Positions 41,883-50,089 of a stretch of DNA of 64,000 nt are shown here, in pieces. The notes below the pieces were generated by a model, which was not told where the DNA came from, made no database searches, and saw only the letters and a list, made by a program, of their open reading frames with translations. A program made the position numbers and the translations under genes. Numbering within the stretch: the stretch's first letter is position 1; each line of letters opens with the position of its first letter. Origin of the DNA: Ruegeria pomeroyi DSS-3 (lineage in GTDB: Bacteria; Pseudomonadota; Alphaproteobacteria; Rhodobacterales; Rhodobacteraceae); assembly GCF_000011965.2 (NCBI RefSeq), contig NC_006569.1:62001-126000 (forward strand), written 5' to 3'.

Positions 41883-43283
41883 ATGAGTTACCATATGACG
41901 ATTGATGCGCAGGCCGTCGCCGCCGCATCCGAATTCGAAGTTGCCAATCCCGCTGGCGGGATTGCAGGTCATGCGCCAAATGCCACGCTTGAGGATCTGG
42001 ATCGCGCGGTTGCCGCAGCGCAGGGCGCGTTCACACTCTGGTCGCGGCAGGATGACGCAACCCTGCGGGCCGCCTGCGAGGCAGTTACCGCCAAGATCGG
42101 CGAACATGCAGAGGAACTGGCGCAGTTGATCACCGCCGAGCAGGGCAAGCCGCTGAATGGTCTGGGGTCACGCTGGGAGCTGGGCGGCGCGCAGGCATGG
42201 GCAGGCTACACCAGCAGCCTGGCCCTGCCGGTCAAGATCTTGCAGGACGATGACGCGGGCCGGGTAGAAATGCATCGCAAACCTCTGGGGGTCGTCGGGT
42301 CGATCACGCCTTGGAACTTCCCGTTGATGATCGCGGTCTGGCATATTCTGCCCGCTCTGCGTACCGGGAATACGGTGGTGATCAAGCCCTCGCCCCTGAC
42401 CCCGCTGTCAACCCTGCGTCTGGTCGAATTGATGAACGAGGTGCTGCCCGCCGGGGTGGTCAATGTGATCACCGGCGATGACAAGGCGGTCAATCTGGGT
42501 GCTGCTATGTCGGCGCATCCCGGCATCCGCAAGATCGTCTTTACCGGCTCCTGCGCCACCGGGCAAAAGATCATGGCATCAGCGGCGGACAGCATGAAGC
42601 GGCTGACGCTGGAAATGGGCGGCAACGATGCGGGAATCGTGCTGCCCGATGTCGATCCCGAGGCGATTGCCGAAGGTTTGTTCTGGGGCGCCTTCATCAA
42701 CAACGGCCAAACCTGTGCGGCGATGAAACGGCTTTATGTGCATGAGGACGTACATGATGCGGTTTGCGAGGCACTTGTTGCATTCGCCCGCAACATTCCC
42801 GTCGGGCGCGGCGACGACGAACATGCGATTCTGGGTCCGGTGCAGAATGCCGTGCAGCACGCCAAACTGTGCCGTCTCGTGGCGGCGGCGAAGAACAAGG
42901 GCAATGTTCTGCTTGGCGGGGAATCGGGCGAGGGGCTTTTCTTTCCGCCCACGATCATCTCGGGTTTGGAAAACGGTGATCCGCTGGTGGACGAGGAACA
43001 ATTCGGGCCTGTACTGCCAATCATCCGCTACAGCGATCTGGAGGCCGCGATTGCCGCCGCCAATAACAGCCCAAACGGGCTGGGTGGCTCGGTCTGGTCG
43101 CCGGATATCGACAAGGCCAGATCGGTGGCGCAGCGGCTGGAATGCGGGTCGGTCTGGATCAACAAGCATGGCGCGATCCAGCCCAACGTTCCTTTTGGCG
43201 GGATCAAGGCCTCGGGCCTGGGCGTGGAATTCGCCGAGGAAGGGCTGGCGGAATACACCGACATCCAGGTGGTGTTTTCCTGA
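41883..43283 (+). CDS. NAD(P)-dependent aldehyde dehydrogenase
   Basis: The 466-residue enzyme has ALDH motifs GSITPWNFPLMIAVW (Rossmann/oxyanion Asn), FTGSCATGQKIM, catalytic Glu in LEMGGNDAGIVL and catalytic Cys in NNGQTCAAMKRLYV, then EQFGPVLPIIRY. It oxidises an aldehyde to the acid. It follows the NTF2-like gene by 20 bp and shares its promoter palindrome with luxR. With the amidohydrolase it could complete deacylation plus amine-derived aldehyde oxidation; the amine oxidation step is missing from the window. Confidence 0.9.
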   Translation: MSYHMTIDAQAVAAASEFEVANPAGGIAGHAPNATLEDLDRAVAAAQGAFTLWSRQDDATLRAACEAVTAKIGEHAEELAQLITAEQGKPLNGLGSRWELGGAQAWAGYTSSLALPVKILQDDDAGRVEMHRKPLGVVGSITPWNFPLMIAVWHILPALRTGNTVVIKPSPLTPLSTLRLVELMNEVLPAGVVNVITGDDKAVNLGAAMSAHPGIRKIVFTGSCATGQKIMASAADSMKRLTLEMGGNDAGIVLPDVDPEAIAEGLFWGAFINNGQTCAAMKRLYVHEDVHDAVCEALVAFARNIPVGRGDDEHAILGPVQNAVQHAKLCRLVAAAKNKGNVLLGGESGEGLFFPPTIISGLENGDPLVDEEQFGPVLPIIRYSDLEAAIAAANNSPNGLGGSVWSPDIDKARSVAQRLECGSVWINKHGAIQPNVPFGGIKASGLGVEFAEEGLAEYTDIQVVFS

Positions 43284-43290
43284 CTGAAAA

Positions 43291-43318
43291 CCGGACCGTC
43301 CTCGCCGGGGCGGTCCGG
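43291..43318. terminator. Hairpin between convergent aldehyde dehydrogenase and hxlR genes
   Basis: CCGGACCG (43291-43298) and CGGTCCGG (43311-43318) form a perfect 8-bp stem between convergent stops. There is no strong T tract on either strand, but AAAA precedes the stem, giving a short T run on the minus strand. Confidence 0.5.
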
Positions 43319-43319
43319 G

Positions 43320-43694
43320 CTACCCGGCCGCGTCGAACGCCCTGCGCGCCTCGATGATCTGCGGCTGTTTTTCCACCGCCCATTGCGCCATCGCCCCGAT
43401 CGGCGCGAACAGAGACCTGCCCAGCGTTGTAATCGCGTAATCAACCCGCGGCGGGATTGTTGGCGTCACCGTCCGGCTGACCAGCCCGTCACGCTCAAGC
43501 TTGCGCAACGTCTGGGTTAGCATCCGCTGCGAGATATCCGGAATCGCCCGCTGCATTTCGGAGAACCGCTGCCCTCCGTCGCGCAGCAACAGGATGATCA
43601 AAAGGCTCCATTTGTCCCCGATCTGGGCCAGCACGGTCCGGATCGGGCACAGGTCAAGCCCCAGTTCTTTCTCGATTTCTTCGCGCCTTTTCAT
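43320..43694 (-). CDS. HxlR-family transcriptional regulator
   Basis: The 124-residue winged-helix protein contains [20 protein letters not shown], the HxlR hallmark (C-x11-GDKWS), and then [20 protein letters not shown] and [14 protein letters not shown]. The single Cys (residue 16) may sense redox or electrophiles as in related QorR/HypR regulators. It is divergent from the exported double-SnoaL protein and probably controls it. The 116-bp gap is AT-rich with the direct/inverted TTTAGTTACTAAAAAGTGCC region near 43712. Confidence 0.88.
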   Translation of the reverse strand: MKRREEIEKELGLDLCPIRTVLAQIGDKWSLLIILLLRDGGQRFSEMQRAIPDISQRMLTQTLRKLERDGLVSRTVTPTIPPRVDYAITTLGRSLFAPIGAMAQWAVEKQPQIIEARRAFDAAG

Positions 43695-43710
43695 GAGCCC
43701 TCCAATATTT

Positions 43711-43747
43711 TTTAGTTACTAAAAAGTGCCTACTTACTTTTAGTAAT
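43711..43747. promoter_or_regulatory. Candidate HxlR operator region
   Basis: TTTTAGTTACTAAAA (43711-43725) is a near-perfect palindrome around a central T, and a related half CTTTTAGTAA follows at about 43737-43746. It lies between divergent hxlR and the SnoaL-type gene, where an HxlR dimer would be expected to bind. Confidence 0.5.
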
Positions 43748-43810
43748 CAACTTGAATACCCATAGCTCACCGCCCGAAACCGGGCAAGCATCAATTCAAA
43801 GGAGAACCAG

Positions 43811-44644
43811 ATGATCATGTCACTTCGCACCACTTCTGCCGCCGCCGCGCTGGCCCTGACCGCGCTATCCGCCGCCGCCGACAGCGCCGCCAACAAGGAG
43901 ATCGCCGTTGGACTGCTGGAGCAGGGATTGGCCAAGGGTGACCGCGATTTCATCATGACCCATGTCGCCGAGGGCTATATCCAGCATAACCCGCAGGCCG
44001 CCGACGGGCGTGAGGGGTTGCTGGGTTTTGTCAGCTTCCTGGAAACCCTTGATCCGCCGGTCACGGTCAACCCGGTGCGGGTCATCGCGGATGACAATTT
44101 CGTCGTGATCCATCAGGAGGCAGAGTTTTTCGGTCCCAAGGTCATTATCGACGTGTTCCGCTTTGAAGACGGGAAGATCGCCGAGCATTGGGACAGCATC
44201 CAGGAAACGGTGACGGAAACCGCAAGCGGGCGTTCCATGACCGATGGGACGACCAAAATCACCGATCTGGACAAAACCGCTGAGAACAAGGCGCTGGTCA
44301 CTGGGTTGGTCAAGGACGTCCTGATGGGCGGAAAGATCGACCGGATCGACGACTACATCGCCGAGGGATACATGCAGCACAATCCCTTCGTACCCGATAC
44401 CCGCGAAGGGCTGAAAGGCTTCGTGGCCTATCTGGGCGAGAACAACATCTCGTTCTGGTACTCGGAGTTGCATCTGGTGGTGGCCGAGGGCAACTTTGTC
44501 TTCACGCAGGCCGAGGGCGTTTATGACGGCACGCCGACCGCGTTCTATGACATCTGGCGGATCGAGGACGGAATGATCGTGGAACACTGGGACACAGTAC
44601 AGCCGATCCCGACCGAATTCGCCCACGAGAATGGCATGTTCTGA
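43811..44644 (+). CDS. Exported protein with two SnoaL/NTF2-like domains
   Basis: The 277-residue protein has a short signal peptide (LRTTSAAAALALTALSAAADS) followed by two homologous halves. The first contains GDRDFIMTHVAEGYIQHNPQAADGREGLLGF, cited here as landmarks, and the second GYMQHNPFVPDTREGLKGFVAYL; both have HNP...REGL and an EHWD near the end. The family includes SnoaL-type cyclases and lipocalin-independent periplasmic proteins. The twin domains probably make a pseudo-dimer. It is controlled by the divergent HxlR gene by position. Confidence 0.8.
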   Translation: MIMSLRTTSAAAALALTALSAAADSAANKEIAVGLLEQGLAKGDRDFIMTHVAEGYIQHNPQAADGREGLLGFVSFLETLDPPVTVNPVRVIADDNFVVIHQEAEFFGPKVIIDVFRFEDGKIAEHWDSIQETVTETASGRSMTDGTTKITDLDKTAENKALVTGLVKDVLMGGKIDRIDDYIAEGYMQHNPFVPDTREGLKGFVAYLGENNISFWYSELHLVVAEGNFVFTQAEGVYDGTPTAFYDIWRIEDGMIVEHWDTVQPIPTEFAHENGMF

Positions 44645-44654
44645 AACGGGTTCG

Positions 44655-44682
44655 TCCGGGGCGCTGTAGCGTGCGCCCCGGA
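44655..44682 (+). terminator. Strong hairpin after the double-SnoaL gene
   Basis: TCCGGGGCGC (44655-44664) and GCGCCCCGGA (44673-44682) are exact 10-bp complements around an 8-nt loop, 11 bp past the stop. Only TGGTTTCC follows, so termination may be modest. Confidence 0.6.
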
Positions 44683-44919
44683 TGGTTTCCAGTTGATCGA
44701 ACCAGGTGACGGCAGTAGCGCAACACGAGGCCACTTTCCGCCAGGTCACTCCGTTGATGAACAGGAGCGAGTTGAACCTCTCCCATCAGTGATCACCCTT
44801 ACGGGTGCACCGGCAACGGTTTCTGAAACCCACGCCTTGGAGCAACGCAGATCGATGCGGACCGGTGCGGGCATCCGACGCCCAGCAGCACCGCTAAAGG
44901 ATCTGGTGTTGCTCTCCGC

Positions 44920-45200
44920 TGAGAAGTGACCCGGTAGGCCCATAACTTTCCACTGAGATTTGACCCATGTGCACACGCTGCCCCGACGGAATCGGTCGGG
45001 GAGAGAAGGAGTGATCGACATCGGATTTTGAGTGTTATTCGACGCTGGACATTGCGTGAAAAAATGCCAATCCGCGAAATTTCAAGACGCAACGGGCTGT
45101 CTCGCAACACCATCGGAATGTATCTGCGCGAGGGCGCGGTCGAACCGAATTTCAAGACGCCATCGCGGCCGAGCAAGCTGGACCCATACGCGATCGGCCC
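44920..45200 (+). pseudogene. IS21-family remnant (terminal repeats and IstA N-terminus)
   Basis: Repeats of the form TGAGAAGTGACCC (about 44921) and TGAGATTTGACCC (about 44954) resemble IS21 terminal repeats. A frame from TTG 45028 encodes MSVIRRWTLREKMPIREISR, then RNGLSRNTIGMYLREGAVEP to SKLDPYA, the IstA N-terminal helix-turn-helix region. The frame is then lost, so only the first quarter survives. The 703-bp gap 44645-45347 contains no other supported gene. Confidence 0.65.
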
Positions 45201-45347
45201 AGACCAGCCATCTGCGGTAGTCTTCAGCGCCGCACCGCAGCTTCACCAGACCGGCCGTTCCTCCATCTTGCAGCATTTTCTAAGACTTAAGGTCGGCAGA
45301 GTGGGACATTGCTGCCGCTCATCGGCGAACACCAAACGGCTGGAAAC

Positions 45348-46241
45348 TCACTTCTGGTGCATCTGCTCGACTGCGCACGCAGCGCAGAGCCACTTCACAA
45401 AAGCCTTCACCGCAGGTCGGTCGAACGTTTCGGGTAGCGCGACCGCATAGTAGGCAAATTTCGTTGGCCAACTTCCGGGCAAGAGCTGAACAAGCCGCCC
45501 ATCCGCCAGTTCTTCGCGGACATAGATGTCGTTGATGAGAGCGAGACCCTGCCCTCGTGAGGCGGCTTTCACCGTCAAGAACCCGTCCTTGAACGCAGTG
45601 CCGTATGACGGAGCGACCGCGTTCACGCGATGAGCTTCGAACCAGAGCGCCCAATCAAGCCCGGTCTCATCGGGCAGGAGCGTGAAGCGAAGGCAGTCTT
45701 CCGGCTCTTTAACCGGATGTTGGGATTCCAACAGCGCCGGGCTGCCAACGACGATCAGTTCGGGAGCACATAGCCACTCAGATCTGAGGCCGGCATAGTC
45801 ACCCAACCCATGGCGGATGGCGAGGTCAATCGGTTCGGATCGCAAGTCCGCCAGCCGGTCTTCTGTCTCGATATTGAACCTGATCCCCGGATGGTCCTCA
45901 TTGAATGACGCAAGGTTCGAGACCAGGAAGGAATGCGCGAAGGTAGGAGCAGCACTGATGCGCAGGATCGTTTTTCCATCCTTGCCGATGTGTCGGTTAT
46001 GCGAAGTTTCGATCTGAGCAAAGGCGCTTTTTACCTCTTTCCAGAGTGCTTTCCCGGATGCCGTAAGCGAAACGCCGTCGCGGCTCCGAACGAACAGGCG
46101 CTTGCCATAACGGTCCTCGATTGATCTGATGCGCTGGCTGATCGCGCCCGGCGTCACACCCAGTTCGTGCGCGGCGGCTTGCATCGCGCCGGCTCTGGCG
46201 ACGACAAAGAATGTATAGAGATCGCGAATGGGCAGCGGCAT
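45348..46241 (-). CDS. LysR-family transcriptional regulator (GcvA-like)
   Basis: The 297-residue protein (start ATG 46241, MPLPIRDLYTFFVVARAGAM) has the LysR helix-turn-helix with AAAHELGVTPGAISQRIRSI and EDRYGKRLFVR, then a periplasmic-binding-like effector domain. The GAMQ..., GVTPGAISQRI pattern is that of the GcvA branch. It is divergent from the MFS gene (93-bp gap) and probably controls it. Its 3' end lies beside the IS21 debris. Confidence 0.88.
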   Translation of the reverse strand: MPLPIRDLYTFFVVARAGAMQAAAHELGVTPGAISQRIRSIEDRYGKRLFVRSRDGVSLTASGKALWKEVKSAFAQIETSHNRHIGKDGKTILRISAAPTFAHSFLVSNLASFNEDHPGIRFNIETEDRLADLRSEPIDLAIRHGLGDYAGLRSEWLCAPELIVVGSPALLESQHPVKEPEDCLRFTLLPDETGLDWALWFEAHRVNAVAPSYGTAFKDGFLTVKAASRGQGLALINDIYVREELADGRLVQLLPGSWPTKFAYYAVALPETFDRPAVKAFVKWLCAACAVEQMHQK

Positions 46242-46334
46242 GCCTGACTTTAGCTGAGCTAAAGCAAAACGGCCAGCTTCTCGTTTTCCCAAGTTTTGGT
46301 AGTCCGGCAGAATGTCTCCGAAAGGGAGACATCA

Positions 46335-47549
46335 ATGCGCGCACCCACCATAAATCAAAACTGGACCATCGTCCTGTTCGGCTTCCTGGCTTTGTCGCTG
46401 GCGTTTTCGGCACGCGCGGCGCTTGGCCTCATCATGCCGGTCTGGCAGGCGGAGTTCGGATGGTCGAGCGGCTATATCTCCGGTGTTGGCGCAGCAGCCC
46501 TGATCGTCATGGCTGGTGTTGCCCCGTTTGCCGGACGTCTTGTCGATACAAGAGGACCGGGCCTTGCGTTGAACCTCGGTATGGGACTGCTGGGAGTTGG
46601 CTGTGCCGTCGTTGCCGCGATGTCCAGCAAGTGGATGTTCATTGTCGGGTTCGCGGGGTTTGGAGCGGTGGGTTTCGGCATCGTGGCGACCCATGTCGTC
46701 GCGACGGCCGTTACGAGATCATTTGACAGGAATGCCGGTCTGGCCATTGGCATAGCGACTTCTGGCGCCACCGGCGGACAGTTCCTCATCGTGCCGTTGA
46801 TCGCAGCACTTCTCGCCTTCGCGAGTTGGCGTTGGAGCTTCGGAGCCTTGTCGGTGATGAGCCTGGCCCTGGTCCCGTGCATACGGGCAAGCCTTCCGCC
46901 GCGCGTGGAAACTGATGGAGGTGGGGATGGGGACGCCCGGACCACCATGGCGGCGGATTTCGTCACCATTGTCCGACTGCCCGCATTTCATATCCTGTTC
47001 TGGAGCTTTCTGATCTGCGGTTTCACAACAACGGGCGTCATCGAGACGCACCTCTTGCCCTTTGCTTCCTTCTGCGGTTTTCCACCGGTCCCAAGCGCGA
47101 CGGCTTACGGTGTTTTGTCACTAGTCAATCTGTTTGGCATGATCGCTGCCGGGTGGCTAACCGACCGCATGAACCGCCCCTTGCTGCTTGGCGCGATCTA
47201 CGCGCTGCGTGCGCTCACCTTCGTATTCCTGTCGAACCTGCCGGGTATGCCCATCGAAATGCTGTTCGCCTTCGCCCTGTTCTTTGGCGCGGTCGACTAC
47301 GCAACGGTGCCGGTGACCGCCAGTCTTGTGGCCAGCCATGTCGGGCTGAAGGTGATGGGCCTTGCCATGGGAATGATCTCGGCAGGACACGCAATCGGTG
47401 GCGCGATGGGTGCCATGGCCGGCGGCTATCTGTTCGATCAAACTGGCAACTATGATCTGCTTTGGACGGCGTCATTATGGCTCGCAATCGGCGCAGGCGT
47501 GATGGTTATGTTTCTTCGGGAACGCGGGCGGCAACCCGCCGGTGCATAG
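46335..47549 (+). CDS. MFS transporter (monocarboxylate/oxalate-formate antiporter type)
   Basis: The 404-residue protein has twelve hydrophobic segments; early features are MPVWQAEFGWSSGYISGVGAAALIVM, listed as landmarks, and FAGRLVDTRGPG, the MFS loop 2-3 motif. The late EGHAIGGAMG-like SAGHAIGGAMGAMAGGYLFD and LFD(Q)TGNYDL are seen in YfkF/CP family and OFA-type permeases. Start ATG 46335 follows GGGAGAC. It is paired with a divergent LysR regulator. Substrate unknown, possibly a small carboxylate. Confidence 0.8.
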   Translation: MRAPTINQNWTIVLFGFLALSLAFSARAALGLIMPVWQAEFGWSSGYISGVGAAALIVMAGVAPFAGRLVDTRGPGLALNLGMGLLGVGCAVVAAMSSKWMFIVGFAGFGAVGFGIVATHVVATAVTRSFDRNAGLAIGIATSGATGGQFLIVPLIAALLAFASWRWSFGALSVMSLALVPCIRASLPPRVETDGGGDGDARTTMAADFVTIVRLPAFHILFWSFLICGFTTTGVIETHLLPFASFCGFPPVPSATAYGVLSLVNLFGMIAAGWLTDRMNRPLLLGAIYALRALTFVFLSNLPGMPIEMLFAFALFFGAVDYATVPVTASLVASHVGLKVMGLAMGMISAGHAIGGAMGAMAGGYLFDQTGNYDLLWTASLWLAIGAGVMVMFLRERGRQPAGA

Positions 47550-47572
47550 CACAGAGGTGATATGGGGGATCG

Positions 47573-47824
47573 ATGCCGCAGCAAATATCCAAGGTTCTGG
47601 TCAGCGCGTGCCTGCTGGGCCAACCCCTTCATTACAATGGGCAAGCGTTGTCACTTGAGGGCGGTCTGATACCACGCTGGAGGGCGCGAGGAATAATAGT
47701 CCCGCTTTGCCCACAGATTGCGGCGGGGTTTGCGACGCCTCGACCACCTGCGAAAATCGTGCCGGGATTCGATGGTGCCGATGGAATTGACGGGCACGGG
47801 GGATTGTCGAGAGCATCGGCGTAG
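47573..47824 (+). pseudogene. DUF523 protein, 5' fragment
   Basis: The frame opens MPQQISKVLVSACLLGQPLH, the DUF523 signature (SACLLG), and reaches LCPQIAAGFATPRPPAKI before the sequence loses the family pattern and ends after 83 residues instead of about 150. It is probably decayed. The 3' part is not present in another frame nearby. Confidence 0.6.
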
Positions 47825-47989
47825 ACGTAAGGGATTTGCACGGCTAGGACCTTCTGCCTGCGGCAGAGCGTGGAAAAGTCGGGAACTGGCGGGCGTCCCG
47901 ACCGACCGTCATGTGGCGCCCGCCAGGTCAGGTCCTTGTCGATCCAGATCAGCAGCGGTCCTCGCTTGCGCAAAGGCGTAAGGCCCGTA

Positions 47990-48330
47990 TCCTGACAGAG
48001 GCAGCGATCGACCTTGAGTCGGCTGCGAGTATCGTTGTTTACAAGCTCTCACGGAATGCTGAGCGCAATCTGCAATCGCAGGTCAGTTTCTCTGAAAACG
48101 GTATGAAGGAATTGTGGGGAATGCATGATCTCATAACCCGAAATCTGGAACGCGCGTTAACGGTGCTGACAACGGGTGACGCGAATGTTGCGCGGCAGGC
48201 GGCTGAAACCAAGGGTCAAATCCGAGAGCTGGAACGGCGCAGCCACAAACGCCACCTTAAGCGCTTGCACGAAGGCGTCGCTGACGGCCACAACAGCAGT
48301 GCGGCCCAGCTCGACGTGCTGGATGCCTAA
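47990..48330 (+). pseudogene. Na/Pi cotransporter C-terminal (PhoU-like) fragment
   Basis: The reading frame contains LITRNLERALTVLTTGDANV, then ARQAAETKGQIRELERRSHKRHLKRLHEG, the PhoU-like helical tail typical of NptA-type Na/Pi symporters. The membrane domain is missing and no start is evident. It is an orphan 3' fragment in a decayed interval. Confidence 0.55.
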
Positions 48331-48629
48331 AGGAATCGAACGCCAAAAATTACCACGCTGACCTAGCCCGCGCTCGCAGCAGATGGGCAATTGCTGGATT
48401 CGCGTCTTGTGCCCCTGGACAGACTCCACAGTTAACTCTGTGAGATGCTCTTGAACAGCTAGCCGCTTCGGCGAGTACCTCACTTCGAAAAAATGACCGA
48501 TCCCGCGGGAGCAAGAGGGCGAAGAGAAGGATGCGGCTCGAAACCGTGCCTGAATGAGGGGCATTGGCGCGAAAATGATTCCGAGTTTCTGAGAAAAGTG
48601 ACCCGTCAAGCCTCAAGGGTCAAAGCGCA
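48331..48629. other. Decayed interval with an IS21-like end
   Basis: No supported gene. TGAGAAAAGTGACCC near 48593 resembles the IS21 terminal repeats seen near 44921, in the same orientation, so the LysR-MFS segment lies between two IS21-like scars. Confidence 0.4.
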
Positions 48630-49142
48630 CTAATAATCCGTCTTTCCTTTAAGTATCTCACCCAGGACCTCGATGCATGTCTGGAGCTTGTCCGGGTCGA
48701 CATTGCCAACCAATTCCGCGTGGAAATCATTGATAAGTGGCGATATCTCGGCCAGTTTCTTCTTTCCCTTTCTCGTTAGAACAACCGTCCTTTTCCTTTG
48801 ATCAGCGTCAGAAATCGACCGGGCTGCCAAGCCTTCATCAACCAGCTGATCTACTGTGCGGCTGGTTGTCGATTGTTCCATCACACCCAGTGTTGCGAGT
48901 TGGCCGACGGTCAGTTCCCCGTAGGCTGACAGACTTGAAAGAAGCCGCAGCTTGGGAGTGGGCAGCTTCTCGCTGGCCAGCGCCTGATTCAGTTCCGAGC
49001 TCCAGATATGCGTGATCCTGGTCAGTAGATACGGGAGAAATGAGTTAAGCTCGCCGGGTGACCCGTAGGGGAAACTCGGCTTTGGGATTTTTCGCGCCTC
49101 AGTCAAGGCTTGCACCCGTTTGCATCGATTCAAGTATCCCAC
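48630..49142 (-). CDS. MarR-family transcriptional regulator 1
   Basis: The 170-residue (or 158-residue) protein has the MarR winged helix: LPTPKLRLLSSLSAYGELTV, GQLATLGVMEQSTTSRTVDQLVDEGLAAR, and DADQRKRTVVLTRKGKKKL, where D-x-R-K-R is the wing. The start at ATG 49142 overlaps the upstream marR by 44 nt; TTG 49106, overlapping the upstream stop, is an alternative. Last gene of the leftward iorA-iorB-thioesterase-marR run and a candidate regulator of the aromatic cluster. Confidence 0.85.
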   Translation of the reverse strand: MGYLNRCKRVQALTEARKIPKPSFPYGSPGELNSFLPYLLTRITHIWSSELNQALASEKLPTPKLRLLSSLSAYGELTVGQLATLGVMEQSTTSRTVDQLVDEGLAARSISDADQRKRTVVLTRKGKKKLAEISPLINDFHAELVGNVDPDKLQTCIEVLGEILKGKTDY

Positions 49143-49572
49143 GCAATGCCGCGCTTGCCTCTACCATGTCTTGGTCGGAAACTGCTCTCAATAGCTCAGC
49201 GAGAATACGATTGTGGGCTTCGCTGGCCTGCTTGAACGTCGTGAGACCAGCATCGGTCAGCTTTGCCGAGAACGAGCGCCGATCGTCGGCAGACATCGCT
49301 TTGACGACCATTCCGTCCTTGATCAAACGGTTCACCAGGCCCGAAACATTTCCGTTCGTGACCTTCAACGCACCCGACAATTTCCCCATACTGAGGCCAT
49401 CGGGATTTCTAGCAAGCTGAGCCATGGCATCGAACTTGGCGAGGCTCAGTCCTGTTTCGTCCAACAACTGTCTGTTGAGATCACCGAAGACCAACCCGTG
49501 CAAGCGCAGGATGTTCAGCCAAAGACGCGTTTGGTTCTGTTGCCGGTCTGATTTTGTGGCAGCTTCGCCCAT
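49099..49572 (-). CDS. MarR-family transcriptional regulator 2
   Basis: The 157-residue protein starts MGEAATKSDRQQNQTRLWLN and has the winged helix LAKFDAMAQLARNPDGLSMG, KLSGALKVTNGNVSGLVNRL and a wing with DDRRSFSAKLTDAG. It resembles MarR regulators of phenylpropanoid or arylacid operons in layout only. It lies 20 bp after the thioesterase gene. Two consecutive and distinct MarR genes in one run suggest two effector inputs or a dedicated role for each divergent arm. Confidence 0.87.
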   Translation of the reverse strand: MGEAATKSDRQQNQTRLWLNILRLHGLVFGDLNRQLLDETGLSLAKFDAMAQLARNPDGLSMGKLSGALKVTNGNVSGLVNRLIKDGMVVKAMSADDRRSFSAKLTDAGLTTFKQASEAHNRILAELLRAVSDQDMVEASAALRGILESMQTGASLD

Positions 49573-49592
49573 GAACTCTCAATGTGCTCCAA

Positions 49593-50072
49593 TCAATCTT
49601 TGTCCAATTTATATGCTTCTGCATAGGTCAGCAATGCTTCTAGGATGTCATCAGGGATTTCGGTCGACTGATGCGCATCTAGATTGGTCGTCACTGTTGT
49701 AAGCGTCCCGCGAACCGCCTCGCGCTGATCCTTCACGAGGTGAACCGATAGCGTGTAAGATTTAGTGCCGATCTTGTCGACAGCAACAAAGGCCTCGGCC
49801 TCGTCACCCATCATGAAGGGTGTAAAGAAGGTTGCCGATGCGGCAACATACCCCAGCCCGATACGACGGCGCCCGATCACGTCCTGGTAGGGAATTTGCA
49901 AGGCGTCGTCGAACCATTCCTCGATTGCCCGGTTGAAGACATCGAAGAAGTTTGGGGTATAGACGATCCCGGCGGGATCACACTGGCCGTGGCGGAACTT
50001 TGTCCTGGTCGACCACATGTCGTCCGGAAAGTCGTCCATTTCAAACGGTCGCGGGGTATTGTGTGTCTTCAT
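49593..50072 (-). CDS. Acyl-CoA thioesterase (4-hydroxybenzoyl-CoA thioesterase family)
   Basis: The 159-residue hotdog-fold protein starts MKTHNTPRPFEMDDFPDDMW and has the motif FRHGQCDPAGIVYTPNFFDVFNRAIEEWF; the DPAGIVY Asp is the 4HBT catalytic residue. It would hydrolyse an aryl- or arylacetyl-CoA. It follows the iorB gene (18 bp from its stop at 50090), so the likely substrate is the arylacetyl-CoA made by the IorAB pair; this is inferred from context. An upstream in-frame ATG (50093) is less likely. Confidence 0.85.
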   Translation of the reverse strand: MKTHNTPRPFEMDDFPDDMWSTRTKFRHGQCDPAGIVYTPNFFDVFNRAIEEWFDDALQIPYQDVIGRRRIGLGYVAASATFFTPFMMGDEAEAFVAVDKIGTKSYTLSVHLVKDQREAVRGTLTTVTTNLDAHQSTEIPDDILEALLTYAEAYKLDKD

Positions 50073-50089
50073 GGGGTGCACGGTTTCTT

